NCBI GenBank assembly: GCA_001752465.1
Contig: MDJB01000016.1
Coordinates: 1 to 36,809 of the forward strand
DNA: 36,809 nucleotides
Direction: 5' to 3'
Origin: Haemophilus quentini
Lineage (GTDB): Bacteria > Pseudomonadota > Gammaproteobacteria > Enterobacterales > Pasteurellaceae
The notes beneath the pieces are model-generated. The model had not been told where the DNA came from, did no database searches, and saw only the letters and a program-made list of their open reading frames with translations. Both the position numbers and the translations under genes were made by a program. This document shows positions 23,995 to 30,961 of this stretch, piece by piece (within the stretch, counting starts at the first letter, position 1; every line of letters begins with the position of its first letter).

Positions 23995-24256
23995 CTTTAC
24001 CACCTAAAGTAATAGGCTTACCCACATATATAGGGTAAGCGGGATTATAATACGGGTCATCTCTATACTTAATACTAAGCATAAAAAAGCAAATCTCATC
24101 AGCAATATTTAAAACCCACTGAGGGATAAAATTCGCAGTCTGAATTATTGGCGCTTCGCTATCTATATTGCCAATATAAATAGGGATACCCCACAACTTG
24201 CCGTAGTGAGTGTATCCCTCGTTTAACAATTTCTTTTTTGATTTAGGTAGTAACAT
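23981..24256 (-). CDS. Hypothetical phage protein
   Basis: A 91-residue protein: basic start (MLLPKSKKKLLNEGYTHYG), a strand-rich part (GIPIYIGNIDSEAPIIQ), a hydrophobic stretch (WVLNIADEICFFMLSIKY) and a C-terminus YPIYVGKPITLGG. It is coupled to the spanin gene (1-base gap) and to the following gene (14-base overlap). No function is recognised. Confidence 0.6.
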   Translation of the reverse strand: MLLPKSKKKLLNEGYTHYGKLWGIPIYIGNIDSEAPIIQTANFIPQWVLNIADEICFFMLSIKYRDDPYYNPAYPIYVGKPITLGGKDGIE

Positions 24257-24257
24257 G

Positions 24258-24539
24258 TTATTTGCTCAATTCTTCTTTCTGCCATTCGCGGATTTTGTCA
24301 ATCCGATGTAGGCACATATCACGCTCACGCTTTAGGATTACCGCATACTGTGTCACATCGCCATAAGTACGACCATTAAAAGAAGTTTTGTCTAAGTGAG
24401 CTATATAAGCCACGGGTAACACAGGGCAATGTACAACTTGCGGGTTACTTGCGCAGGAAGTTAATAAGACTGTTAGGAGCAGCGGTATTAAATACACTAC
24501 TTTGCTTTTCAGCTTTCGGGATAGAATTAAGGACTTCAT
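24258..24539 (-). CDS. Outer-membrane spanin lipoprotein (Rz1-like)
   Basis: A 93-residue lipoprotein with an unusually basic N-terminus (SRKLKSKVVY), a hydrophobic core (LIPLLLTVLL) and lipobox LTSC. The mature part has two cysteines and a charged C-terminal helix (VILKRERDMCLHRIDKIREW). It overlaps the Rz gene in a different frame by 95 bases, the known nested Rz/Rz1 arrangement. The two-component spanin joins inner and outer membrane and fuses them at the end of lysis. GAGAGGA precedes its ATG at 5-base spacing. Confidence 0.85.
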   Translation of the reverse strand: MKSLILSRKLKSKVVYLIPLLLTVLLTSCASNPQVVHCPVLPVAYIAHLDKTSFNGRTYGDVTQYAVILKRERDMCLHRIDKIREWQKEELSK

Positions 24540-24768
24540 TTTGTTCCTCTCTTGATGCGTTTTCAGCTTTAGAAAGCTCTAACGTGATACGTTGATTCTC
24601 AGCAATATCAGCTTTTAATTGGATGATTGATTCTGATTGCTGCTGAATGGTCTGAGCTTGTTGCTTTGTGGTTATGTTCAACTCATCTATAACACTTGAT
24701 TGGTAACGCAATACACCAAACAAAACCACTACAACAGTCCCTAACGCTATGTAAATGTACTTAGTCAT
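24445..24768 (-). CDS. Inner-membrane spanin (Rz-like)
   Basis: A 107-residue protein with one N-terminal membrane segment (YIYIALGTVVVVLFGVL) and a periplasmic coiled coil (TTKQQAQTIQQQSESIIQLK, ELSKAENASREEQNEVLN). It overlaps the endolysin stop by 8 bases and contains the start of Rz1 in another frame. This is the typical i-spanin layout. Confidence 0.88.
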   Translation of the reverse strand: MTKYIYIALGTVVVVLFGVLRYQSSVIDELNITTKQQAQTIQQQSESIIQLKADIAENQRITLELSKAENASREEQNEVLNSIPKAEKQSSVFNTAAPNSLINFLRK

Positions 24769-25363
24769 TATCAGTTACCATTAATGTGCGATAGAGCTTG
24801 CAACGCTCATCAATGCCGTTTAGCCCACCATTAATTCTTCGCGTGACTTTCTCTACAGAATTAAGTTCAGCCAATTCACAGCATTGCCAATACCAAATAG
24901 CAGTTTTAACAGATAAATCTAAATTGCTTGCCACATCTTCTGGCTCAATGTCTCTACCTAACCATTTTCTAAATGCGGCATAATTATCCTTACCTGTAAT
25001 CTGAATCAGTCCACGACCACGATACTTCCAGCCATCTCCACTTTTCTCATCGCCATTACCTAAACGATTAGCATAAACACGATTAGCAATAAGTTCAGGC
25101 TTACGCTCATATTTCTTCGCTGCAAGTGAGTCTGGGAAATATTTACGAAAAGTTTTAGAAAGCCCAAGCCAAGAATAATTTAGATTTTCTTTAAATTTTG
25201 TAAATCCGCCACTTTCGTGTCCACATTGCGCTAGAAACATCGCTTACTGCATCTTAGTTACACAACCTGCTTTTTCTATCTGTGCTGAAATAGCTTGATA
25301 AACACCTTTAACTGCGTGCGGAAAAATTTTATTGAATGTCACTTCGGAAATCATCATTGTCAT
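24761..25363 (-). pseudogene. GH19 endolysin interrupted by an in-frame stop
   Basis: Read through, this frame gives a glycoside hydrolase family 19 (chitinase-like) phage lysozyme of about 200 residues, the normal family size. The N-terminus (MISEVTFNKIFPHAVKGVYQ) is separated from the rest (MFLAQCGHESGGFTKFKENL) by a TAA at 25244-25246, in the same frame, with a GCG codon between stop and next ATG. The catalytic core after the stop is intact: the general-acid Glu in GHESGG and the conserved YRGRGLIQITGKDNY. Translation could restart at 25240 (159 residues, first helix missing). A single base change (CAA to TAA) would explain it. A start at 25361-25363 or 25352-25354 is possible. Confidence 0.82.
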
Positions 25364-25688
25364 CTTTTTCAATTCTCCGATTAATGAATTTAAATAAGAA
25401 TTCGCGAATTTTCTCAGTACCAATAAAACCAATCATCGTGCCAAGAAATGAGGAATATTCGCTATGCCCAAAAATATGAGTGCAGATAGGCACTGCTACG
25501 CCAGCAATAGATGCACACATAGCCGCATCAATTAAAACATAACGAATAGCTGGCTTTTTACGCATAAACCCAAATCTTAAAAGAGAAATAAATAACGCCC
25601 AAAAAGCACTCTGTGCTGAGCTAGAACTAAGATTTGTTTGCAACCAAGACCATATTAACGCCCACACATCAGGCTCTTTAATTGGCAT
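25329..25688 (-). CDS. Holin, lambda S-like family
   Basis: A 119-residue protein with three likely membrane segments (QSAFWALFISLLRFGF, VLIDAAMCASIAGVAVPICTH, FLGTMIGFIGTEKIREF) and a highly charged C-terminus (RRIEKDDNDDFRSD), the pattern of the lambda S/phage_holin_3 family. It forms pores in the inner membrane at the programmed time. GGTGGGAG precedes the ATG. It overlaps the start of the endolysin gene by about 35 bases and is the first gene after the late leader. Confidence 0.85.
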   Translation of the reverse strand: MPIKEPDVWALIWSWLQTNLSSSSAQSAFWALFISLLRFGFMRKKPAIRYVLIDAAMCASIAGVAVPICTHIFGHSEYSSFLGTMIGFIGTEKIREFLFKFINRRIEKDDNDDFRSDIQ

Positions 25689-25718
25689 ATATTTTCTCCC
25701 ACCTGTTTTTTAGGCAAT

Positions 25719-25747
25719 AAAAAAAGCCCACGTATTAACGTGAGCTT
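25719..25747 (-). terminator. Late-leader terminator 2
   Basis: AAGCCcACGT (25724-25733) and ACGTgAGCTT (25738-25747) form a 10-bp stem with one mismatch, followed by six or seven T on the minus strand, just before the holin gene. Confidence 0.8.
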
Positions 25748-25758
25748 GTGATAGATGG

Positions 25759-25805
25759 CCTTACCCCGTGCGATTTCTCGCGCAATAAAGTCTAACAAGG
25801 TAAGG
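25759..25805 (-). ncRNA. Structured segment of the late leader RNA
   Basis: CCTTACC (25759-25765) pairs with GGTAAGG (25799-25805). Inside it GTGCGA (25768-25773) pairs with TCGCGC (25778-25783) with one G-U pair. The element lies between the two late-leader terminators in the gene-free stretch 25689-26062. No known RNA family is recognised. Confidence 0.4.
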
Positions 25806-25821
25806 AGCTATTACTGTAAAC

Positions 25822-25851
25822 AAAAAGCCCCGACCGTTTCCGATCAGGGCT
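25822..25851 (-). terminator. Late-leader terminator 1 (tR'-like)
   Basis: The stem AGCCC-CGACCG with CGATCAGGGCT (25826-25836 and 25841-25851) has two mismatches and is followed by TTTTTG on the minus strand. It lies about 70 bases after the start predicted from the promoter at 25903-25931, as tR' does after lambda pR'. Confidence 0.75.
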
Positions 25852-25902
25852 GTAAAATTCTTTCTTGCGTTTGCTATGCGCTAAAACCGTAACCTACCGA
25901 AT

Positions 25903-25931
25903 ATAGTACACTTTCACTTGCAAGTAATCAA
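25903..25931 (-). promoter_or_regulatory. Late promoter (pR'-like)
   Basis: On the minus strand TTGATT (25926-25931), 17 bases, TACTAT (25903-25908). The spacer contains the partial dyad ACTTGCAAGT. It points at two terminators and then the lysis genes and lies downstream of the Q gene, as in lambda. A Q binding site would be expected between or near the hexamers. Confidence 0.65.
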
Positions 25932-26005
25932 GTGTTTTTATAAAAAAGTAGAGGAAAATTTGGAGAATGTAAAGCATGAAAATTATATTTTATTGTGAAC
26001 TGTAC

Positions 26006-26033
26006 TTGACACCCTATGGGAATTATCTAAAAT
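26006..26033 (+). promoter_or_regulatory. Promoter of the HigB/HigA-type operon
   Basis: TTGACA (26006-26011), 16 bases, TAAAAT (26028-26033), then AAGGA 7 bases before the toxin ATG. It fires away from the late promoter. Confidence 0.65.
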
Positions 26034-26062
26034 AACGTCAAAGCAATCGATAAGGATTAACA

Positions 26063-26362
26063 ATGACAATCCAAATCAAAACTACTCTTACATTTGATTC
26101 GTGGCTAAGTAAACTAAAAAACTTACGTGCCAAAGCAAAAATAAACGCTCGAATTAAACGCTTACAGTTCGGCAATTTTGGTGACATCAAAAGCGTGAAT
26201 GATGGGATTTTTGAATTACGGATTGATGAAGGTCAAGGTTATCGAATTTATCTTAAAAACCAGAATGGCGTATTAGTGATTTTACTTTGTGGCGGAGATA
26301 AATCCACACAAGAAAAAGATATTAAACAAGCAAAACTTCTCACACAGGAGCTAGGATTATGA
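26063..26362 (+). CDS. Type II toxin, RelE/HigB (Gp49-like) family
   Basis: A 99-residue protein with the phage-derived Gp49-like/RelE-ParE fold pattern: FDSWLSKLKNLRAKAKINARIKRLQFGNFG, then DGIFELRIDEGQGYRIYLKN and LVILLCGGDKSTQEKDIKQA. The conserved ELRI...GYRIYL and CGGDKSTQ..DI motifs are those of the addiction-module killer group to which H. influenzae HI1419 belongs. Such toxins cut mRNA at the ribosome. The gene comes first in a toxin-then-antitoxin operon (HigB/HigA order) with a 4-base overlap, inserted opposite to the phage operon between Q and the late promoter. Confidence 0.9.
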   Translation: MTIQIKTTLTFDSWLSKLKNLRAKAKINARIKRLQFGNFGDIKSVNDGIFELRIDEGQGYRIYLKNQNGVLVILLCGGDKSTQEKDIKQAKLLTQELGL

Positions 26363-26652
26363 CTGAACAATTAAAAGACTTTGATGTGGCAGAACACCTC
26401 ACTTCTGAAGAAGAAATTCAACTTTACCTTAATGAAATTCTACAAGAAGACAATATTGAGCTTATCTTATCCGCCCTTGGCGACATAGCTCGTGCGCGTA
26501 ACATGAGCCAAATCGCTCGTGATGCAGGGATAAGCCGAGAAGGTCTCTATAAAGCCTTATCTGGCACTGGTAATCCTACTTTTGCTACTGTAATGAAAGT
26601 AATGAAAGCCCTAAATTTACAATTCCAAGTGCAACAATCTCGATTCGCCTAA
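26359..26652 (+). CDS. Antitoxin of the HigB-type pair (HTH, HI1420-like)
   Basis: A 97-residue helix-turn-helix protein (GDIARARNMSQIARDAGISREGLYKALSGTGNPTFATVMKVMKAL), the Xre/HigA-like addiction-module antidote family. The N-terminal 35 residues (DFDVAEHLTSEEEIQLYL) bind the toxin. It overlaps the toxin gene by ATGA. The domain also represses the operon promoter in this family. It ends 31 bases from the convergent stop of Q. Confidence 0.9.
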   Translation: MTEQLKDFDVAEHLTSEEEIQLYLNEILQEDNIELILSALGDIARARNMSQIARDAGISREGLYKALSGTGNPTFATVMKVMKALNLQFQVQQSRFA

Positions 26653-26654
26653 AA

Positions 26655-26678
26655 GAAATGCGGTCAAAATCGACCGCA
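26655..26678 (-). terminator. Terminator between the antitoxin and Q genes, with an uptake-signal pair
   Basis: TGCGGTC (26659-26665) and GACCGCA (26672-26678) form a 7-bp stem followed on the minus strand by TTTCTTTT. One arm continues into the full uptake signal (26673-26681); the other matches it at 8 of 9 positions. It lies 5 bases beyond the Q stop. Confidence 0.7.
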
Positions 26679-26683
26679 CTTCC

Positions 26684-27052
26684 CTACCCCAAAAACATAA
26701 ATTTAATCTTCGCCCCAGTAAATGCACCTTTTAGGAATCTTACACCCCTAGCACGCTCACGATACATATGCGCAGGGGAAATATGAAGTGCGGTACAAAT
26801 ATCTCGCTCTTTCGCTTGTTGAACGTATAGTGCCATTAAGATTTGGTATTGCAGCAAACTATCCTCGTGAAGATTCATTATCTGCTCCTCAATTTTCAAG
26901 CATTCGTCATCCGTTAAGAATCGAATGTGAGCCTTGCGCACGGTAGGTAAAACAGGAATAGAAATTGTGGTGCTTGGGTATTCTGTGCCAATTCTGTCTC
27001 TACCCCAGCAATTACCCCACTTTTCCAACACTCTCTCAACGCTATACGACAT
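26684..27052 (-). CDS. Late gene antiterminator Q
   Basis: A 122-residue protein of the phage_antitermQ family: MSYSVERVLEKWGNCWGRD, an extended middle, LTDDECLKIEEQIMNL, then YQILMALYVQQAKERDICTALHISPAHMYRERARGVRFLKGAF. GGAGAGTAGA precedes the ATG at 27050-27052; the longer reading frame to 27118 overlaps NinG and is rejected. Q loads on RNA polymerase at the late promoter and makes it ignore terminators. An uptake signal lies within the gene (26786-26794). Confidence 0.88.
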   Translation of the reverse strand: MSYSVERVLEKWGNCWGRDRIGTEYPSTTISIPVLPTVRKAHIRFLTDDECLKIEEQIMNLHEDSLLQYQILMALYVQQAKERDICTALHISPAHMYRERARGVRFLKGAFTGAKIKFMFLG

Positions 27053-27053
27053 T

Positions 27054-27602
27054 CTACTCTCCTTCCAGCTCTTTAATTTTTGCCTTGTAATACTTAATAA
27101 TCGCCTTGCAATCTTCAATGGTGTATTTCTTTTGCTCGTGGTCTTGGCGTTCTAACCAAGCCACCTTATCCGCACCGATTTTATTGACGAGATTTATTCG
27201 ATATTCGATGATGTTTCCGCTCTTATGGTCATTACAGGGTGCGCATTGTTTATGTACGTTGAGCTCGCAAAATCTTAATTCAGGGCATGCTCCCACACTC
27301 CGATAATGCCCAGCGTGATATTGTCCTTGATGATACCGACCGCAACTGATACAAGGCTGGTCTTTATCCCTTAAACGGATAAATTTATTAAATACTGATT
27401 GCGCCTCTTTTAGCCATTCTGAACGACTTTTTAATTTAGCCTTACGTTCCCTTTGCTTTTTCTTTTCTGCTCGTTCTTGTGCTTTTTGCACATTATCTCG
27501 TGCTAATTTAATCGCACATTCAGGCGAGCACACTTTCTGTGTTGAGCTAAAGGTTTTTATAAACGCTTTGCCGCAGACCTTGCATTTATACTCTTTCGCC
27601 AT
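27054..27602 (-). CDS. ninG: NinG (Rap) recombination nuclease
   Basis: A 182-residue protein of the lambda NinG/Rap family. Features: an N-terminal CxxC zinc knuckle (YKCKVCGKAFIK, QKVCSPECA), a basic coiled coil (QERAEKKKQRERKAK), then the nuclease core CISCGRYHQGQYHAGHYRSVG and NVHKQCAPCNDHKSGN. Rap cuts Holliday junctions and D-loops in lambda recombination. It is coupled to a tiny upstream ORF (TAATG) and ends one base before Q. Confidence 0.93.
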   Translation of the reverse strand: MAKEYKCKVCGKAFIKTFSSTQKVCSPECAIKLARDNVQKAQERAEKKKQRERKAKLKSRSEWLKEAQSVFNKFIRLRDKDQPCISCGRYHQGQYHAGHYRSVGACPELRFCELNVHKQCAPCNDHKSGNIIEYRINLVNKIGADKVAWLERQDHEQKKYTIEDCKAIIKYYKAKIKELEGE

Positions 27603-27691
27603 TAGCCAAACACCATATTAAAAATCACCCAAACCGCTACAATCCAAAGTACAATTTTTAACTCTAAAATCTCGTCATCGTTTAATTTCAT
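27602..27691 (-). CDS. Small membrane peptide (29 aa)
   Basis: ATG at 27689-27691 is preceded by AAAGGA at 5-base spacing. The peptide is a short charged start (MKLNDDEILEL) followed by a single membrane segment (KIVLWIVAVWVIFNMVFG). Its stop overlaps the NinG start (TAATG), so NinG may need its translation. No family recognised. Confidence 0.6.
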   Translation of the reverse strand: MKLNDDEILELKIVLWIVAVWVIFNMVFG

Positions 27692-27701
27692 TTTCATCCT
27701 T

Positions 27702-27727
27702 TACTTGTGTGTATACTTGTGTATAAT
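27702..27727 (+). promoter_or_regulatory. hicAB promoter/operator with direct repeats
   Basis: A perfect -10 TATAAT (27722-27727) lies 30 bases before the hicA start. Two copies of TACTTGTGT (27702-27710 and 27714-27722), 12 bases apart, overlap it and are the probable HicB operator. The -35 is weak. The intergenic region 27692-27757 holds nothing else. Confidence 0.55.
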
Positions 27728-27757
27728 TTATCGTGATTAAGACGACAAGGAGGAAGC

Positions 27758-27943
27758 ATGCGATCCAGCGACTTAATCAAGGAACTTAAAAGTGCAGGTT
27801 GTACTTTTGTCAGGCACGGTAAAGGCGATCATCAAATCTGGCAATCGCCCATCACAGGGAAGACGTTCCCCGTACCGCATCCAAAACAACACGTACCCAT
27901 CGGCACATTAAGATCCATCAAAAAATCGGCAGGGCTTCTATAG
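27758..27943 (+). CDS. hicA: HicA toxin (mRNA interferase)
   Basis: A 61-residue HicA: double-stranded RNA-binding-like fold with the catalytic His in VRHGKGDHQIWQSP and the closing PIGTLRSIKKSAGL. It cleaves mRNA independently of the ribosome. AAGGAGGAAGC precedes the ATG. It sits with hicB on the strand opposite to the phage early operon. Confidence 0.95.
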   Translation: MRSSDLIKELKSAGCTFVRHGKGDHQIWQSPITGKTFPVPHPKQHVPIGTLRSIKKSAGLL

Positions 27944-27973
27944 CTCTGCCGAGCTAACCCACAAGGAGCGACT

Positions 27974-28402
27974 ATGTTATTCACTATCGGCATTGAAACC
28001 CCAACAAACGAAAATGAAGCCTACGGCATTACGGTGCCAGCATTATTTACTGAAGAATATTCCTGCTTTAGTGCCGCTGATACCCTTGAGGAAATCCCAA
28101 CGCAGGTGACTGATGCCATTCATTCCATCTTAGAAATGATGTTTGAAGACGGAATAGACATCAACGCGCTTCAAGACAAAGGCTATCGTCACTACCAAAC
28201 GCAAGAAGATTTCAACTATTGCGATACTTGGCTGTTGCTTGATGTAGATATTTCCGCATATCAAGGCAAACGCCACCGTATTAATATCAGCTTGCCTGAA
28301 TACCTTATCAAACGCATTGATAGCCGTGTGGCAAGCAACCCAATCTACAAAGACCGCAGCCACTTTTTAGCGATTGCCTCACAAAAAGAGCTACGGCAAT
28401 AA
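27974..28402 (+). CDS. hicB: HicB antitoxin
   Basis: A 142-residue HicB. The N-terminal partial RNase H-like domain (MLFTIGIETPTNENEAYGI, EYSCFSAADTLEEIPTQVTDAIHSIL) neutralises HicA. The C-terminal ribbon-helix-helix-like part (HRINISLPEYLIKRIDSRV) binds DNA and autoregulates the operon. The gene is 30 bases after hicA, ribosome site AAGGAG, and converges exactly on the stop of the DUF1367 gene. Confidence 0.93.
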   Translation: MLFTIGIETPTNENEAYGITVPALFTEEYSCFSAADTLEEIPTQVTDAIHSILEMMFEDGIDINALQDKGYRHYQTQEDFNYCDTWLLLDVDISAYQGKRHRINISLPEYLIKRIDSRVASNPIYKDRSHFLAIASQKELRQ

Positions 28403-28912
28403 TTACCCAAAAAACGCATACAACTGATTTAACGTATTTTCATCGGTTGTATCGTTAAAAATATGCTTGATTGCGGCACTAATTAACGCCTTGTAACAGC
28501 TTTCAAACTCCGCTTGCTCCATGTTTCCATAACTCAAGGATTGCGCCTCAATCCGCAAATCACCTTTAATGTTGTATGTAGATTCGTAAAACCCCGCCAA
28601 TACCGTTAGATGCTTGCGAAAGGTGTCAAATTGCTTGCGTTCATCAAAATGTTCCCATTCTGTTTTATCTGCAGCCCAATGGTTAAAACAGAACTTAAAA
28701 AAAGCGAATACCTTACGATGAAAAGCGGGATTACGTGTACGGATGATTTCAATTTCATACTGCTCGCCATTTTTTAATGATTTCAATTCTTCTGATTCCA
28801 GCTCATCAAGTGGTGCAAGCACACCGCCTTGTAACTTAATCACCTGAATTTTTAATCGCCCTTCAGTTCGTTTCCCGTGCGCCTTTTTAATATCATCAAC
28901 ACTACAAGCCAT
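28403..28912 (-). CDS. DUF1367 phage protein
   Basis: A phage early protein of the DUF1367 family: IQVIKLQGGVLAPLDELESE, YEIEIIRTRNPAFHRKVFAFFKFCFNHW (the R-N-x-x-F-H-R-K core), TFRKHLTVLAGFYE, and a C-terminal helix. It lies where lambda has its nin genes. The function is unknown. The frame is open to a TTG at 28945, but the ATG at 28910-28912 (MACSVDDIKKAHGKR) follows AGG and a GGAG further upstream, so 169 residues is preferred. Confidence 0.8.
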   Translation of the reverse strand: MACSVDDIKKAHGKRTEGRLKIQVIKLQGGVLAPLDELESEELKSLKNGEQYEIEIIRTRNPAFHRKVFAFFKFCFNHWAADKTEWEHFDERKQFDTFRKHLTVLAGFYESTYNIKGDLRIEAQSLSYGNMEQAEFESCYKALISAAIKHIFNDTTDENTLNQLYAFFG

Positions 28913-28966
28913 TAACCTATTTCTCCATGCGGATATACCCACCAACCTTTTTCATCATTGGAATAA

Positions 28967-29188
28967 TCATTCCCGATACTCCACACCACGTGCCCACGCA
29001 TACGCATCTTCATAGGTTTTAAAGCGTTTTCGCACGCGAGAAATCTGCACCATTTCACCATTAACACGTTGCAGCACCCGCACATCTCCACGAAAGCAAT
29101 CGTGCCGTTTATGTTTAATACCGTGGCGAAAGCCTTTTGTTGATCCGTCGTGATACGCGCTACGGTGAATATAAAAATCTTTCATCAT
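28967..29188 (-). CDS. Small basic phage protein
   Basis: A 73-residue, His/Arg/Lys-rich protein (DFYIHRSAYHDGSTKGFRHG, DCFRGDVRVLQRVNG, FKTYEDAYAWARGVEY). The start overlaps the methyltransferase stop (ATGA). No family recognised. Basic character suggests nucleic-acid binding. Confidence 0.65.
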   Translation of the reverse strand: MMKDFYIHRSAYHDGSTKGFRHGIKHKRHDCFRGDVRVLQRVNGEMVQISRVRKRFKTYEDAYAWARGVEYRE

Positions 29189-30108
29189 TTGCCCCAGCCA
29201 AATAAAAATCGATTTGATTTTTTCTCTTCCTGAATCAATGCACAGACTTCATCGCAGAATTTTTCAAATTCTTCACGTGGCCAGCCTTCTAAATCAAATA
29301 CCAAACGGCTAAATTGAACTTGAGTTCTCACTTGCTCTTTTAATTGAGCTTGCGACATCAACTCTAATTTCATTGGATCGATTTTTTCTTTCGGTGGTTC
29401 GGGTGGCGATATCGTGTCCCATTTATCAGAATCAATTAGCCATTCATCAGCGTTAATTATTTTATTCGTGGCACAGTCATACAACTCACGGTATGTCTTG
29501 TTGTTCGACTTAGTTTTATCAACCACCAAGAAAAGCACCGAAATAGGCGTATCTTCAAAAGCGTTTTGAATCAAATTCAACTCGACTAATTGATTCCCAA
29601 TAACTTCACGGAGTGTTTTTTCGGTGTTTCGATAGGCAATACCTGGAAACATAATGAAAAACCCAAAACGATACGCATTGGCTAATCCTTTCAGCATAAA
29701 AACATCATCAAGCACACCTGATTTTTTCCACGGAAAATCCGCTTGAATAGCCGCTTTTTCTTCTTCGGCAAGTTCTTTAAATTTAAGTGAGAATGGTGGA
29801 TTCATCACTACACAATCACTTTTTGGCTCACTTTGATATAAGAAAAAACTCGTGTTATGAATCTCAGCATCTGGATAATTATTGGCTAATGCTGCGCATG
29901 ATTCCGATTGAATTTCTACTGCAATAAACTTACTTGGTTGAATGAATTGCTCAAGCTGTCCACTGCCTGCTGCACCATCAAAAACACTTGGATTTTTACC
30001 TAAGTATTTCTCGACTTTCCCAGCCAAATATCGGCGTAAAGATTCACCTGTGATGTACTCAGCAAACTTATTCGCTTTCTTGCGATTATTATGTTCTTCA
30101 AAACTCAT
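29185..30108 (-). CDS. N6-adenine DNA methyltransferase
   Basis: A 307-residue SAM-dependent methyltransferase. Motif I is PSVFDGAAGSGQLEQ (residues ~42-55), the acidic AdoMet-binding residue is in FIAVEIQSESC, and catalytic motif IV is CVVMNPPFSLKF (NPPF, N6-adenine class). The N-terminal segment TGESLRRYLAGKVEKYL resembles stand-alone type I/II-like methylases. The C-terminus (LKEQVRTQVQFSRLVFDLEGWPREEF) is an uncharacterised helical domain. No restriction enzyme is nearby, so it is an orphan phage methylase, possibly protecting phage DNA. It overlaps both neighbours by ATGA. Confidence 0.85.
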   Translation of the reverse strand: MSFEEHNNRKKANKFAEYITGESLRRYLAGKVEKYLGKNPSVFDGAAGSGQLEQFIQPSKFIAVEIQSESCAALANNYPDAEIHNTSFFLYQSEPKSDCVVMNPPFSLKFKELAEEEKAAIQADFPWKKSGVLDDVFMLKGLANAYRFGFFIMFPGIAYRNTEKTLREVIGNQLVELNLIQNAFEDTPISVLFLVVDKTKSNNKTYRELYDCATNKIINADEWLIDSDKWDTISPPEPPKEKIDPMKLELMSQAQLKEQVRTQVQFSRLVFDLEGWPREEFEKFCDEVCALIQEEKKSNRFLFGWGK

Positions 30109-30329
30109 TTTTTATACTCCACACCTAAATCTTCTAACCCAAAATAACCGCAAGATTTTGTTCGATTTACTGCGCTGTATTTACTTACCTGCGGAAACGG
30201 TATCGGCTCAATTAAGTTACCGTTACAGCGAAAACGATCGTCATCCCATTCGCTACTCGATATAAAATAATCTGGCGTATAAAAATCCTCTAATTCCGCA
30301 CCGCACTTCGGGCATTTGTAGCTTGTCAT
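30105..30329 (-). CDS. Zinc-ribbon-like phage protein
   Basis: A 74-residue protein with CPKCGAEL at the N-terminus and two later cysteines (RFRCNG, TKSCGYFG), probably a zinc ribbon related to Lar/restriction-alleviation-like small proteins in this position. That relationship is a guess. It is coupled to P and to the methyltransferase by 4-base overlaps. An uptake signal lies across its start region (30300-30308). Confidence 0.65.
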   Translation of the reverse strand: MTSYKCPKCGAELEDFYTPDYFISSSEWDDDRFRCNGNLIEPIPFPQVSKYSAVNRTKSCGYFGLEDLGVEYKK

Positions 30330-30961
30330 TGCAACGCCCCTTTCATCGTTGCCATCAAGCTATCGCGCGCCTTATCAGCTTTCGCTTTATCGTAAAAACT
30401 TGGTTTTACTGGAATCATCTTTGGAATATCCTCAAAAGGAAAATTCGACCGCACTTTTTCTGCCGCTTCTGTGAGTAATTTCGGAATAGCTTTCAACGTG
30501 TCCTCTTCCGATTTTTTCTTGCACTTTTCGTACAGATTTTTAAGCAACCAAAATTCCACTTTTGAACGATATTGAAATTCATTCCGATTGAATCGGGCAT
30601 AGCCTAAGAAAGTGTTATAACGTTGGTATAATTCCGCTTCGTTCGGTAAACCCAGTGCGTGATAGTCGTAGGCTTTGCACCAATAAACAAACAACCCTAC
30701 GCTAGGTAAAAATTTATCAAGCGATTTTTCCGCTTCACAAATCCCGTTCTCCAACTGAGGTCTCGTAATTTTTTCTCGTGCCAACACACGCAACCAAGTT
30801 TTTTTAGCAGAGAGATAATCCGCTTCGGTTTCAAAGGCTGCACGCCAACCAGGAAAAATTGATTTAAGCTCGTTAAAGAGCCAGTTAATCGTCTCTTCCG
30901 CACGCTGTGCTCGTTCTCGCGGGAGCGTGTTAATTTGGTTTTCTGTTATGGAATTTGCCAT
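30326..30961 (-). CDS. P: Replication protein P (helicase loader)
   Basis: A 211-residue protein of the lambda P family: ETINWLFNELKSIFPGWRAAF, WLRVLAREKITRPQLENGI, FLPSVGLFVYWCKAYDYHALGLP (the P hallmark F-x-P-S-x-G-x-F). It delivers host DnaB helicase to the O-bound origin. It overlaps the end of O by 16 bases. An uptake signal lies inside (30448-30456). Confidence 0.92.
   Translation of the reverse strand: MANSITENQINTLPRERAQRAEETINWLFNELKSIFPGWRAAFETEADYLSAKKTWLRVLAREKITRPQLENGICEAEKSLDKFLPSVGLFVYWCKAYDYHALGLPNEAELYQRYNTFLGYARFNRNEFQYRSKVEFWLLKNLYEKCKKKSEEDTLKAIPKLLTEAAEKVRSNFPFEDIPKMIPVKPSFYDKAKADKARDSLMATMKGALQ

Noticed and set aside
25741-25815. tRNA-like fold in the late leader
   Set aside because: No T-psi-C or anticodon arm could be placed; it reads as a simple two-stem leader.
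28913-28966. 17-residue ORF between the small basic protein and DUF1367 genes
   Set aside because: Starts with an ATG that overlaps the preceding stop but has no ribosome site or recognisable pattern; too short to support.
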